Shown here in pieces: positions 1 through 5,423 of a stretch of DNA of 35,885 bases. The notes below the pieces were generated by a model, which was given only the letters and a program-made list of their open reading frames with translations, searched no databases and was not told the origin of the DNA. The stretch covers positions 1 through 35,885 of the forward strand of contig JACPLI010000002.1 of NCBI GenBank assembly GCA_016186635.1, read 5' to 3'. How positions within the stretch are numbered: position 1 is the first letter of the stretch; each line of letters starts with the position of its first letter. The translations under genes and the position numbers were made by a program. Source of the DNA: Candidatus Liptonbacteria bacterium. Lineage in GTDB: Bacteria > Patescibacteriota > Minisyncoccia > UBA6257 > 2-01-FULL-56-20.

Positions 1-93
1 AGGCCGATGGAGTGTCTCAAGGACAGAACGCCCCAGGAAGTTCTCGATGCATACCGGAAAAAAATCCGCAACAACAAAAAAAGCCGTGTATAG
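1..93 (+). pseudogene. C-terminal end of an IS30-like transposase (cut by the window edge)
   Basis: The first 30 codons read in frame 1 to a TAG stop. They give a basic tail with the order Arg-Pro-Met-Glu-Cys-Leu ... Thr-Pro-Gln-Glu-Val-Leu, which resembles the end of IS30-family transposases (N-R-P-R-K-x-L-x-x-x-T-P-x-E-V). The start lies outside the window, so whether the gene is intact cannot be told. It lies just before a palindrome-flanked PaaX/Cas2-like gene. The family call rests on about 20 residues; another DDE integrase is possible. Confidence 0.5.
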
Positions 94-234
94 CGGCATT
101 CTATTTCAGGGGGGCTGGTGGGATTTGGGTTGCTACGCATACCCTACGTCGCGCGAGTGCTTTTGTCAATAATACGCCCCCTATTTTCTTTGTGCGGCGG
201 GGGGTGGGGGGTGAGCGTGTGGATGTGTGTATTG
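94..234. other. Intergenic stretch after the transposase end, no clear gene
   Basis: This is G-rich sequence between the transposase stop and the first palindrome. Short open frames here have no recognisable protein features. A transposon terminal repeat could lie here, but its partner end is outside the window. Confidence 0.4.
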
Positions 235-264
235 AGCAAATACTTGCGACCGCAAGTATTTGCT
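235..264. promoter_or_regulatory. 30-bp palindrome, left site of PaaX-like cassette 1
   Basis: Perfect 14-bp arms (AGCAAATACTTGCG and its complement) are separated by AC, with core CGACCG. The right arm runs into an extended -10 (TGC-TAAAAT, 261-269), so a bound protein would cover the promoter. The same 30-bp architecture recurs at 922-951, 17129-17158 and 17791-17820. It could be an autoregulatory operator or the end of a mobile cassette. Confidence 0.7.
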
Positions 265-269
265 AAAAT
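261..269 (+). promoter_or_regulatory. Extended -10 promoter of PaaX-like gene 1
   Basis: TGCTAAAAT matches the extended -10 pattern TGnTAnAAT. The expected transcript start is near 276, where a second in-frame GTG lies, so a leaderless mRNA is possible. The identical nonamer precedes the paralogue at 17786-17794. Confidence 0.45.
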
Positions 270-845
270 GTGGATGTGCGGGCTCGACTAAAGAAAAACA
301 ATAGGTTGGGTGTGATCCAGCGGAAGGTGCTTCTGCTCTTACTCGCGGGCATTTCGCTCGGGCTTGCGGGTTCTCCTCATGCGCAATGGAAAGTGCTCAA
401 GGAGCTGCATCAAGAGTGGGAGAAAATAAATCGGCAAAGTTTGGAGCGCGCAATTCGGTCGCTCTATGAATCGAAGCTCGTTACTCGCCGGCGCAACAAA
501 GACGGGACTCTCACTATGGAGTTGAGCGATGCAGGGAAAAGGCGGGCGCTCACGTTCAATCTGGCGACAATGAAAATCGCGCGCCCACCGAAGTGGGATG
601 GTCAGTGGCGTATTGTATTATTCGATGTGCCAGAGGAGGGGAAGTCCATTCGCGACGCGTTTCGCGCCCATCTCAAAAGGTTGGGATTCTATGAGTTGCA
701 AAAGTCGGTGTTTGTGCATCCGTTTGAGTGCCGCGACGAGATTGATTTTATCATTGAGCTTCACGACTTGCGTCCGCACGTGCGGTTTATTGTCGCCCAC
801 TCGATTGATAATGCCATGCATTTGAAGAATATATTTAACTTGTAA
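270..845 (+). CDS. PaaX-family regulator with Cas2-like domain (copy 1)
   Basis: This is a 191-aa protein with the PaaX layout. An N-terminal winged-helix region (about 15-95) holds a hydrophobic LLLLLAGISLGL segment and the stretch LERAIRSLYESKLV. A Cas2-like ferredoxin fold (about 110-190) has Asp119 in VLFDVPE, matching the Cas2 active-site Asp, and LQKSVF at 143-148, matching the Cas2 Q-K-S-V-F motif. The start is GTG 270, or GTG 276 if the transcript is leaderless; ATG 268 is out of frame. It is clearly paralogous to the protein at 17171-17764. Known PaaX proteins are DNA-binding repressors; nuclease activity of the Cas2-like domain is not established. No cas genes are nearby, so CRISPR adaptation is unlikely. 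A palindrome lies on each side. Confidence 0.8.
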   Translation: MDVRARLKKNNRLGVIQRKVLLLLLAGISLGLAGSPHAQWKVLKELHQEWEKINRQSLERAIRSLYESKLVTRRRNKDGTLTMELSDAGKRRALTFNLATMKIARPPKWDGQWRIVLFDVPEEGKSIRDAFRAHLKRLGFYELQKSVFVHPFECRDEIDFIIELHDLRPHVRFIVAHSIDNAMHLKNIFNL

Positions 846-921
846 GTTTCACAAATAAGTTTCACAAAGAATAGTTTTTGTTTTGCGCGTGCCCATTTAT
901 ATTTCCGTATTCCGCTGATTT

Positions 922-951
922 AGCAATTACATGCGACCGCGTGTAATTGCT
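922..951. promoter_or_regulatory. 30-bp palindrome, right site of PaaX-like cassette 1
   Basis: 14-bp arms (AGCAATTACATGCG and its complement with one mismatch) surround AC, with core CGACCG as in the left site. The flanks extend the symmetry as TT...AA. It lies 76 bp after the PaaX-like stop and about 50 bp before the -35 of the cupin promoter, so it does not overlap that promoter. Confidence 0.7.
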
Positions 952-1003
952 AAGTTGTCGGGGACTGGGTGCAGAGGACTGGCTTGGTGGGCATGAATTG
1001 GTT

Positions 1004-1032
1004 TTGACAAACGCGCGTGGCGGGAGTACAAA
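1004..1032 (+). promoter_or_regulatory. Sigma70-type promoter of the cupin gene
   Basis: TTGACA (1004-1009), a 17-nt spacer and TACAAA (1027-1032). The predicted start near 1039 gives a leader of about 26 nt containing AAAAGGAT, a weak ribosome site. Confidence 0.55.
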
Positions 1033-1064
1033 GACCACACTAACCTTAACAAAAGGATTTTTGG

Positions 1065-1541
1065 ATGAAAATGAAAAATATCCGAGTTACCCCACGGACA
1101 CTCCCTTCGATTATTGGTCAGTTAAATGCAGCCGAGCTTAAAAGCGCCATCTTCATAAAACCTAGTGTTGGAAAGGAACTCTTTCTGCTCCACGCGGAGA
1201 GTCCAACAGGGCGTCCGGTTCTATCCGTGATGGCCGTGCGGTTGATGACCCTTTCCAAAAACTGCGTCGTTCCTGTACATCTCCACCGGTACAAGGAGAA
1301 ATTGTATGTGCAGCAGGAGGGCGCGTTGCAAGTGCTTGTGTTCATCGGGGGGAATCCGTTTTGGTTTATGATTCAGCAAGGAGAAGAGCTTGTTATACCC
1401 CCACGCCACCCTCACGCCGTAGCATGTTTCGACAAATCCTCGACTACCCGAATCATTGCGTCTTCGCAAGACGGAGACGACATCATGTGGGAACCGTCCG
1501 CCGACAAGCTCATTCAGCACGGGATGCCCTCTGGCAAGTAG
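1065..1541 (+). CDS. Cupin-domain protein of unknown substrate
   Basis: A 158-aa protein with a single cupin barrel. The first motif VHLHRYKEKLYV (71-82) gives the metal-ligand set His72, His74 and Glu78. The second motif GEELVIPPRHPHAV (106-119) gives His117. This matches small metal-binding cupins such as sugar isomerase-like or sensor cupins, but no substrate can be named. The start is ATG 1065, with ATG 1071 also possible, behind its own promoter at 1004-1032. It follows the PaaX-like cassette on the same strand; regulation by that protein is only an inference from the nearby palindrome. Confidence 0.7.
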   Translation: MKMKNIRVTPRTLPSIIGQLNAAELKSAIFIKPSVGKELFLLHAESPTGRPVLSVMAVRLMTLSKNCVVPVHLHRYKEKLYVQQEGALQVLVFIGGNPFWFMIQQGEELVIPPRHPHAVACFDKSSTTRIIASSQDGDDIMWEPSADKLIQHGMPSGK

Positions 1542-1571
1542 TAAAGGAGGGAACTTCTCCACAACGCGATT

Positions 1572-1599
1572 TTAAGGTCTGTAGCGATACAGACCTTAA
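1572..1599. repeat. Perfect hairpin between cupin gene and truB
   Basis: 12-bp arms (TTAAGGTCTGTA) close a GCGA loop of the stable GNRA type. There is no T-run after the arm, so it is a weak terminator candidate. It ends about 23 bp before the truB start and may act in the truB leader. Confidence 0.5.
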
Positions 1600-1622
1600 C
1601 CATTTCTTGGTATCCTTTGTAT

Positions 1623-2429
1623 ATGAAAGAAATCCTACTTATCGACAAACCCGCGGGCATCACGTCGTTTGATGTGATACGCATCTTGCGGCGCAAGCTC
1701 AAGGATGAAAACCCTTCGACTTCGCTCAGGGTCAAGATCGGCCACGCGGGGACCCTCGACCCGATGGCGACTGGGCTTATGATTGTGGGCGTGGGCGAGG
1801 GAACGAAGAAACTCAAGGAGTACTTGAAACTGCCGAAGGTGTACGAGGCGGAGGTGATGCTTGGCCTTCGCACCGATACTGGAGATCGCGAAGGCAAGAT
1901 TCTTGAGCAAGCGAAATTAGGCAATTTGGAAGTTGAGAAATTAGAGAAGGTCCTTGTAGGGATGGTTGGAAAGGTTGTATTGCCGGTGCCGATGTACTCG
2001 GCGGTGAAAATAAAAGGGAAGCCATTATATAAATATGCTCGTGCACTTGCCCGCCGAAGCAGTAGCGAAGGTGGTGAGCTTGTCGAACCACCGAAGAAGG
2101 AGATGGAGGTGACAAATTGCGAGTTGCTCGCAATTTGTCATTCCCGCCCCGTACTGGATTCCCGCGTCCGCGGGAATGACAGATGCGGGGCGGGAATCCA
2201 GTACGGGGTAAACTCCAGCGGGAATCCAGAAACAAAAACACTGGATTCCCATTGTCATGGGAATGACAAACTGATAGTCAAAGTTCGCTTCGAGGTCACA
2301 AGTGGCACCTACATCCGCTCGCTCGCGGAAGAAATCGGGCGGCGGCTCGGCGTGCCCGCGACGCTGTGGAATTTGCGGCGCACGCGGATTGGGGATTTTA
2401 GAATAGAGAGTGCAGAAAAATTAGATTGA
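1623..2429 (+). CDS. truB: tRNA pseudouridine(55) synthase TruB with in-frame repeat insertions
   Basis: TruB makes pseudouridine 55 in the T-loop of tRNAs. The catalytic motif GHAGTLDPMATG is present with Asp46. The C-terminal half has the conserved SGTYIRSLAEEIGRRLG and LRRTRIGDF segments. The start is taken as ATG 1623; a TTG at 1617 is in frame. The 268-aa length is inflated by three in-frame repeat-derived insertions: residues about 30-36 (DNA 1711-1732), about 145-158 (DNA 2055-2092) and about 163-219 (DNA 2111-2278, translating a nested palindrome cluster). All three lie in loops between conserved blocks, so the enzyme is probably functional. It is the first gene after a hairpin at 1572-1599. 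Confidence 0.9.
   Translation: MKEILLIDKPAGITSFDVIRILRRKLKDENPSTSLRVKIGHAGTLDPMATGLMIVGVGEGTKKLKEYLKLPKVYEAEVMLGLRTDTGDREGKILEQAKLGNLEVEKLEKVLVGMVGKVVLPVPMYSAVKIKGKPLYKYARALARRSSSEGGELVEPPKKEMEVTNCELLAICHSRPVLDSRVRGNDRCGAGIQYGVNSSGNPETKTLDSHCHGNDKLIVKVRFEVTSGTYIRSLAEEIGRRLGVPATLWNLRRTRIGDFRIESAEKLD
1711..1732. repeat. Short inverted repeat inserted in truB
   Basis: ACCCT and AGGGT arms flank TCGACTTCGCTC. It translates in frame as Asn-Pro-Ser-Thr-Ser-Leu-Arg-Val just before the catalytic block of TruB. Confidence 0.55.
2070..2092. repeat. Short inverted repeat inserted in truB (GGTGGT ... ACCACC)
   Basis: GGTGGT and ACCACC arms flank GAGCTTGTCGA. It lies in an in-frame run coding for Ser-Ser-Glu-Gly-Gly-Glu-Leu-Val-Glu-Pro-Pro, where TruB proteins have a short loop. 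Confidence 0.5.
2111..2278. repeat. Cluster of nested palindromes inside truB
   Basis: Several palindromes lie in line. 2111-2139 has perfect 13-bp arms (GACAAATTGCGAG). A CCCCGTACTGGATTCCCGC arm and its complement (about 2147-2209) enclose an inner ATTCCCGCG / CGCGGGAAT-type hairpin. A third uses ATTCCCAT / ATGGGAAT. The ATTCCCGC family also occurs between genes at 8476-8537. The whole cluster stays open in the truB frame. Confidence 0.75.
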
Positions 2430-2437
2430 ACTTTCCG

Positions 2438-2477
2438 ATTATCACTTTTTGCCGTACGTACGGCGAAAAGTGATAAT
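2438..2477. terminator. 40-bp palindrome after truB
   Basis: Two 20-bp arms around a GTAC centre with one mismatch (starting ATTATCACTTTTTGCC). It lies just after the truB stop, between convergent genes. It lacks a T-run, so it may be an mRNA-end hairpin or an unrelated palindrome. Confidence 0.4.
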
Positions 2478-2496
2478 TCCGGGATTTCTGAAATAG

Positions 2497-2530
2497 TTCA
2501 AGCTCGCGTTGGGCGCGAGCTTGAATTTGT
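2497..2530 (+). terminator. Putative terminator of truB
   Basis: 12-bp perfect arms (TTCAAGCTCGCG) with a TTGGG loop, followed by TTTGTT. It lies between truB and the convergent receiver-domain gene, so it may serve both. Confidence 0.5.
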
Positions 2531-2549
2531 TCTGGCGATCTTGAGGGCG

Positions 2550-3101
2550 TTAGCCCTTGGTTAATTTTTCTATTTCTCCCATCTTCATTGCGAAGCACTC
2601 CGGGCAGAACGTGTGGGTGAATATAATCTTGAAATGATCAGTGAGAAAGTTTTCCAATTGATGCCACAGATTGCCCTTGTCGCGGATTTTTTTGCACATG
2701 CAACAGATCGGCAAAAGGTCATGCGACTGCGGCACTTTTACAGTCTCGAGCGCCCTGGTTACTGCGGGGAGGAGATCGGTTCCCATTCCTTCCTGTAGGA
2801 TATAATCCGTCGCGCCTGCCCGGAATGCCTGGACCGCGTTCTCCGTGTAAGAAACGCTCGTGATGAAGATAAACGGGAGGTTGGGAAATTGGCTACGCAC
2901 GATGGCGAGCGCGGCGAATCCGTCGAGGTGCTGGTTCCAGACACCCGACAGGACCAGGTCCCACTGCGCCCTCCCGAGCTGTTCAGTGAGCTCTTGCTCC
3001 GTTGCAACGCGCACAATCGAAGGATTAAAGTCCCCCAAAATCGCGGTTGCCGTTGCGTCGTCAGGACTGTTGCCGATGAGCAAAATCCGAATTTTTTCCA
3101 T
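2550..3101 (-). CDS. Degenerate receiver-domain protein with C-terminal Cys motif
   Basis: A 183-aa protein with a CheY-like fold (about 4-120) but without the phosphorylation residues. The acidic pair is Gly10-Asn11, the phospho-acceptor position is Gly53 (in DLVLSGVWNQHLDG) and the conserved Lys is Gln103; Thr81 is kept. The tail (129-170) has LLPICCMCKKIRD ... CPEC, giving C133-x2-C136 and C166-x2-C169. This motif is known at the end of many sensor and response-regulator proteins and may bind metal. It probably acts as a phosphorylation-independent adaptor; the output is unknown. It stands alone, convergent with truB. Confidence 0.75.
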   Translation of the reverse strand: MEKIRILLIGNSPDDATATAILGDFNPSIVRVATEQELTEQLGRAQWDLVLSGVWNQHLDGFAALAIVRSQFPNLPFIFITSVSYTENAVQAFRAGATDYILQEGMGTDLLPAVTRALETVKVPQSHDLLPICCMCKKIRDKGNLWHQLENFLTDHFKIIFTHTFCPECFAMKMGEIEKLTKG

Positions 3102-3377
3102 AAGCTCTTAACTCAATGTTGTTACGGGATCACTTCTATTCTTGGCAGAAGCACTTCCCTGGTTAGGTCAAATTAACTGCGCACAGTAGAACACAGACAA
3201 GCTATGCTTGTCAAATTAACCTAATTTCTCCGCCCGAGGCGGATCCGCCTCTGGAGGATAATTACCCTAATTAACCTAAATAAATCCCAATCCTCAATGC
3301 CCAAGTGCTTGGACATTGTAACGTTGGTTATTCGTTAGGAATTAGGTCAATTAGAGCAATGAGAATAATTAGCAAAT
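3102..3377. other. Repeat-rich intergenic region
   Basis: No gene is visible. The stretch holds several copies of an AT-rich motif of the TTAGGTCAAATTAAC / AATTAACCTAATT type in both orientations (about 3160-3360). It also holds a GACAAGC-TAT-GCTTGTC hairpin (3196-3212) and a 30-bp TCCGCC-type palindrome (3229-3258). Any promoter of the minus-strand receiver gene would lie at its left edge, but none is convincing. Confidence 0.5.
3229..3258. repeat. TCCGCC-family 30-bp palindrome, copy 1
   Basis: The core GAGGCGGATCCGCCTC is a perfect 16-bp palindrome with TCCGCC and GGAGGA ends. Related 30-bp copies lie at 10235-10267, 10806-10835 and 34556-34585. Confidence 0.65.
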
Positions 3378-4688
3378 TTACTTCGCCGGTTCCCACTGGT
3401 GCGTCTCGCGCAGGTATTTCAAAATCGCGTCGCTTGCGACGGCGAGCGTTTGCGTCTTGTCGCCGGACTTGTGCGCTTGGACGATGCCCACCACGTAGCC
3501 GTTCCAGAAGACGGGCGAGCCGGAGCGCCCGCCGGAAACTTCCATGTTGAGACGCACCGTGAGCGGCACGTCGGCAAACGCGCGGTTTCCCTTCTCGAGT
3601 TTCGCAAGCTGCCCCGTGGCGCCGAGGATGTAGATGGTGGAGAACAAATCTGCCTTTGCGGCAGTCGCGTCCGCAGGCGCGCCGTAGGAGAGCACCGGGG
3701 CGCCCGCTCTGAAAGAGTCTTTCAAAGGGAGGAGTTCGGCATGGGGAAATTCCTTGGGGAGCGAGGCGACACCGAACGTGGGCCCGTCGGGCGAGAGCCC
3801 GGTGATTTTGAGGACGGTGAAGTCTGCTTCCGACCTCTCGAGCTCGCTCCATCCCGCCCCCGTCGGCTCGTAAAGCGGCGCTACGGTGTAGCCCAACACC
3901 GGCACGCGCGCGGTGGGGTTGAAAGCTTGGATTTGCCCGGATGTGGGGAGCACGGTGTCCTCCGAGAGTCCTCCCGCCAAGCAGCCGGTATTTTTTGACG
4001 TGATAGTAAGGACAAGCTCATCGTACCCGATGGTAGTCGTTGCTTTTTGGACGAAGGTGCCTCCGACATGCTTGTTCGTAAGGATATAGCCGCGTGTATC
4101 GATAATTACGCCGGTGCCGCGGCTGTACCCTTCTTCCGTGGCAGGTTCATATTGCGGGTCCGAGACGGTGTAGGTTTGCGTGATGTTGCAGACGATTCCC
4201 ACGATTGCCCGCGGGTCGATCGCTTTTTGCGGCGGCGCGGCAACGGTGCGCGTGCTTGTCGCACGTGCCGCGGTGGTTGTTGCAGTTGCGGAGGGGAGTG
4301 GTCCGCCAATTTGGCCCGATGGAGGCGTTGAGGTCGGCAGAGTTGTGGAGGGTGCTTGGGTCGGTGTAGGAATGACACTTACGGCGCTTGTTGTTCCCAC
4401 CGCAACCGAGACCGGCAGTGAGGGGGGTGCCGCGGTTTGGCGCGAGGAGGTGGCGCTCGAAGAGGCGGCGGCGCGAGGAGGAGGAGAAGAAGAGGTGGCG
4501 AGGGTGGGCGGCGTGGAGGAAAGCGAGGATGGAGATAAGGATGAGGATGAAGATGGAGGCGAGGATGAGGATAGTGATGATGTCGAGAATGCCGGCGTGC
4601 GGGTGATGAGATATGTCCCGATGCCGCCGAGGACAAGCCCCGCGCTGATTACGATGAGGAGCACAATATTCAAAACTCCGGATTTCAT
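3378..4688 (-). CDS. Membrane-anchored trypsin-like serine protease
   Basis: A 436-aa protein. An N-terminal helix (about 6-28) anchors it in the membrane. A Ser/Pro/Thr/Ala-rich linker of about 125 residues (32-158) follows, then a chymotrypsin-fold domain (160-436). The catalytic residues are His207 in YILTNKHVGG, Asp289 in EADFTVLKI and Ser389 in GGRSGSPV. The usual G-x-S-G-G-P is GRSGSP here. Cys167 and Cys236 could form a disulfide. The start is ATG 4688 because the hydrophobic anchor begins there; the open frame extends upstream only through the leader. It probably works outside the cell on surface or incoming proteins. It is preceded by a structured leader with 13-bp inverted ends. Confidence 0.85.
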   Translation of the reverse strand: MKSGVLNIVLLIVISAGLVLGGIGTYLITRTPAFSTSSLSSSSPPSSSSSLSPSSLSSTPPTLATSSSPPPRAAASSSATSSRQTAAPPSLPVSVAVGTTSAVSVIPTPTQAPSTTLPTSTPPSGQIGGPLPSATATTTAARATSTRTVAAPPQKAIDPRAIVGIVCNITQTYTVSDPQYEPATEEGYSRGTGVIIDTRGYILTNKHVGGTFVQKATTTIGYDELVLTITSKNTGCLAGGLSEDTVLPTSGQIQAFNPTARVPVLGYTVAPLYEPTGAGWSELERSEADFTVLKITGLSPDGPTFGVASLPKEFPHAELLPLKDSFRAGAPVLSYGAPADATAAKADLFSTIYILGATGQLAKLEKGNRAFADVPLTVRLNMEVSGGRSGSPVFWNGYVVGIVQAHKSGDKTQTLAVASDAILKYLRETHQWEPAK

Positions 4689-4702
4689 TTGTGTTGGGCT
4701 TA

Positions 4703-4800
4703 TCCCGTTAGAAATGATACCTTGTCGCTTGTGGTGCGGACAGCCGCTCGAGTTGCATCCCTGTGAGAATACGAATGTCTCGTGGAAATTTCTAACGGGA
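4703..4800 (-). promoter_or_regulatory. Structured leader of the serine protease gene
   Basis: Perfect 13-bp inverted repeats (TCCCGTTAGAAAT at 4703-4715 and its complement at 4788-4800) enclose 72 nt. An inner hairpin GCGG-CTGT-CCGC on the transcript lies between them. With transcription from about 4797, almost the whole leader folds into one closed structure. The 3' arm contains TTCTAACGGGAT, also found at the end of the rplB leader (21982-21993). It may be a cis-regulatory RNA of unknown signal. Confidence 0.45.
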
Positions 4801-4803
4801 CTT

Positions 4804-4812
4804 ACTATAACA
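4804..4812 (-). promoter_or_regulatory. Extended -10 promoter of the serine protease gene
   Basis: On the minus strand TGTTATAGT fits TGnTATAnT. The expected -35 position lies in the terminator hairpin of the RRM gene and is poor, which is usual for extended -10 promoters. Confidence 0.4.
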
Positions 4813-4816
4813 GAAA

Positions 4817-4852
4817 CCCCGCCCCGCCCTTGCATGCAAGGGCGGGGCGGGG
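4817..4852 (-). terminator. Very GC-rich terminator hairpin after the RRM gene
   Basis: A perfect 36-bp inverted repeat with 18-bp arms (CCCCGCCCCGCCCTTGCA). On the minus strand it is followed by a short T-run (TTTCTGTT). It separates the RRM gene from the serine protease transcription start. Confidence 0.6.
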
Positions 4853-4875
4853 AAAAACCTCGCTGCGAGGGAGAA

Positions 4876-5157
4876 CTACCAGTTCCCTCCCGTGCGGGGC
4901 GCGCGCGCTTCCATCGGGCGCGCTTCGTTCACCGTGAGCTTCCGCCCGCCGAAGTCCTTCCCGTTCCAGAGGTCAATCGCTTTCTGCGCGTCTCCGTCGT
5001 TTACCATTTCGACGAAGCCGAACCCCTTGGAGCGGCCAGACATTTTGTCGGTGATAACCGTGGCTGACTCCACTGCACCCGCTTGCGAGAACGCGTCTTT
5101 CAACTCGTCCTGCGTCGTCGAGTACGGGAGTCCTCCCACGTACAATCGCTTAGCCAT
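4876..5157 (-). CDS. RRM-domain RNA-binding protein
   Basis: A 93-aa protein that is a single RNA-recognition motif. RNP2 is LYVGGL (5-10) and RNP1 is KGFGFVEM (44-51), both with the aromatic RNA-stacking residues. A short basic tail rich in Arg, Pro and Gly follows. Small RRM proteins of this type in bacteria are single-stranded RNA binders often linked to cold response or RNA chaperoning; that role is inferred here. The gene has its own promoter at 5303-5331 and a leader of about 139 nt with strong secondary structure, which suggests control at the RNA level, possibly by its own product. Confidence 0.9.
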   Translation of the reverse strand: MAKRLYVGGLPYSTTQDELKDAFSQAGAVESATVITDKMSGRSKGFGFVEMVNDGDAQKAIDLWNGKDFGGRKLTVNEARPMEARAPRTGGNW

Positions 5158-5171
5158 CTATTTTTCTTTGG

Positions 5172-5246
5172 TTGTGTAAGGCGACCTTAGAACCCGATTA
5201 ATTGATAAGGTGGGTTCTCTCTCTTCTGGCTCCTCGCCTTACACAA
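5172..5246 (-). promoter_or_regulatory. Structured 5' leader element of the RRM gene
   Basis: A perfect 13-bp stem (TTGTGTAAGGCGA, 5172-5184, with 5234-5246) closes the element. Inside, GAACCC (5190-5195) pairs with GGGTTC (5212-5217) and CCTTA (5185-5189) with TAAGG (5206-5210). These two pairings are interleaved, so they form either a pseudoknot or two mutually exclusive folds. The element ends 14 nt before the start codon. Confidence 0.6.
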
Positions 5247-5302
5247 CATGGGAATGTCGTGCGCACGGCTTTGGAAAAACCTTCGAGAACACTTACCGCG
5301 GC

Positions 5303-5331
5303 AGTATACCACAACAAGTAACAAGCAACAA
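5303..5331 (-). promoter_or_regulatory. Promoter of the RRM gene
   Basis: On the minus strand TTGTTG (5331-5326), a 17-nt spacer and TATACT (5308-5303), with a TG one base before the -10. Transcription would start near 5296. Confidence 0.6.
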
Positions 5332-5387
5332 GCGACCAGCGGCCGGTCGTCATTTGAATCTAACGACTGTGATTTGCCATTGGCGAT

Positions 5388-5416
5388 TTGCGATACGCGC
5401 GAGGGTGCCGTACTCT
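5388..5416 (+). promoter_or_regulatory. Promoter of the VanY-peptidase gene
   Basis: TTGCGA (5388-5393), a 17-nt spacer and TACTCT (5411-5416). The predicted start near 5423 falls on the ATG at 5424, so the mRNA may be leaderless. Confidence 0.4.
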
Positions 5417-5423
5417 GGTGAAT

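Noticed and set aside
270-845. CRISPR-associated Cas2 and a CRISPR system
   Set aside because: The Cas2-like domain comes after a winged-helix domain as in PaaX. No direct-repeat array, cas1 or other cas gene is visible in the window.
947-1141. Small plus-strand frame before the cupin gene
   Set aside because: It overlaps the palindrome, the promoter and the cupin start; no protein features.
4180-5067. 295-residue plus-strand open frame
   Set aside because: It lies opposite the Ser/Pro-rich linker of the protease and the RRM gene; both minus-strand proteins have clear motifs, this one none.
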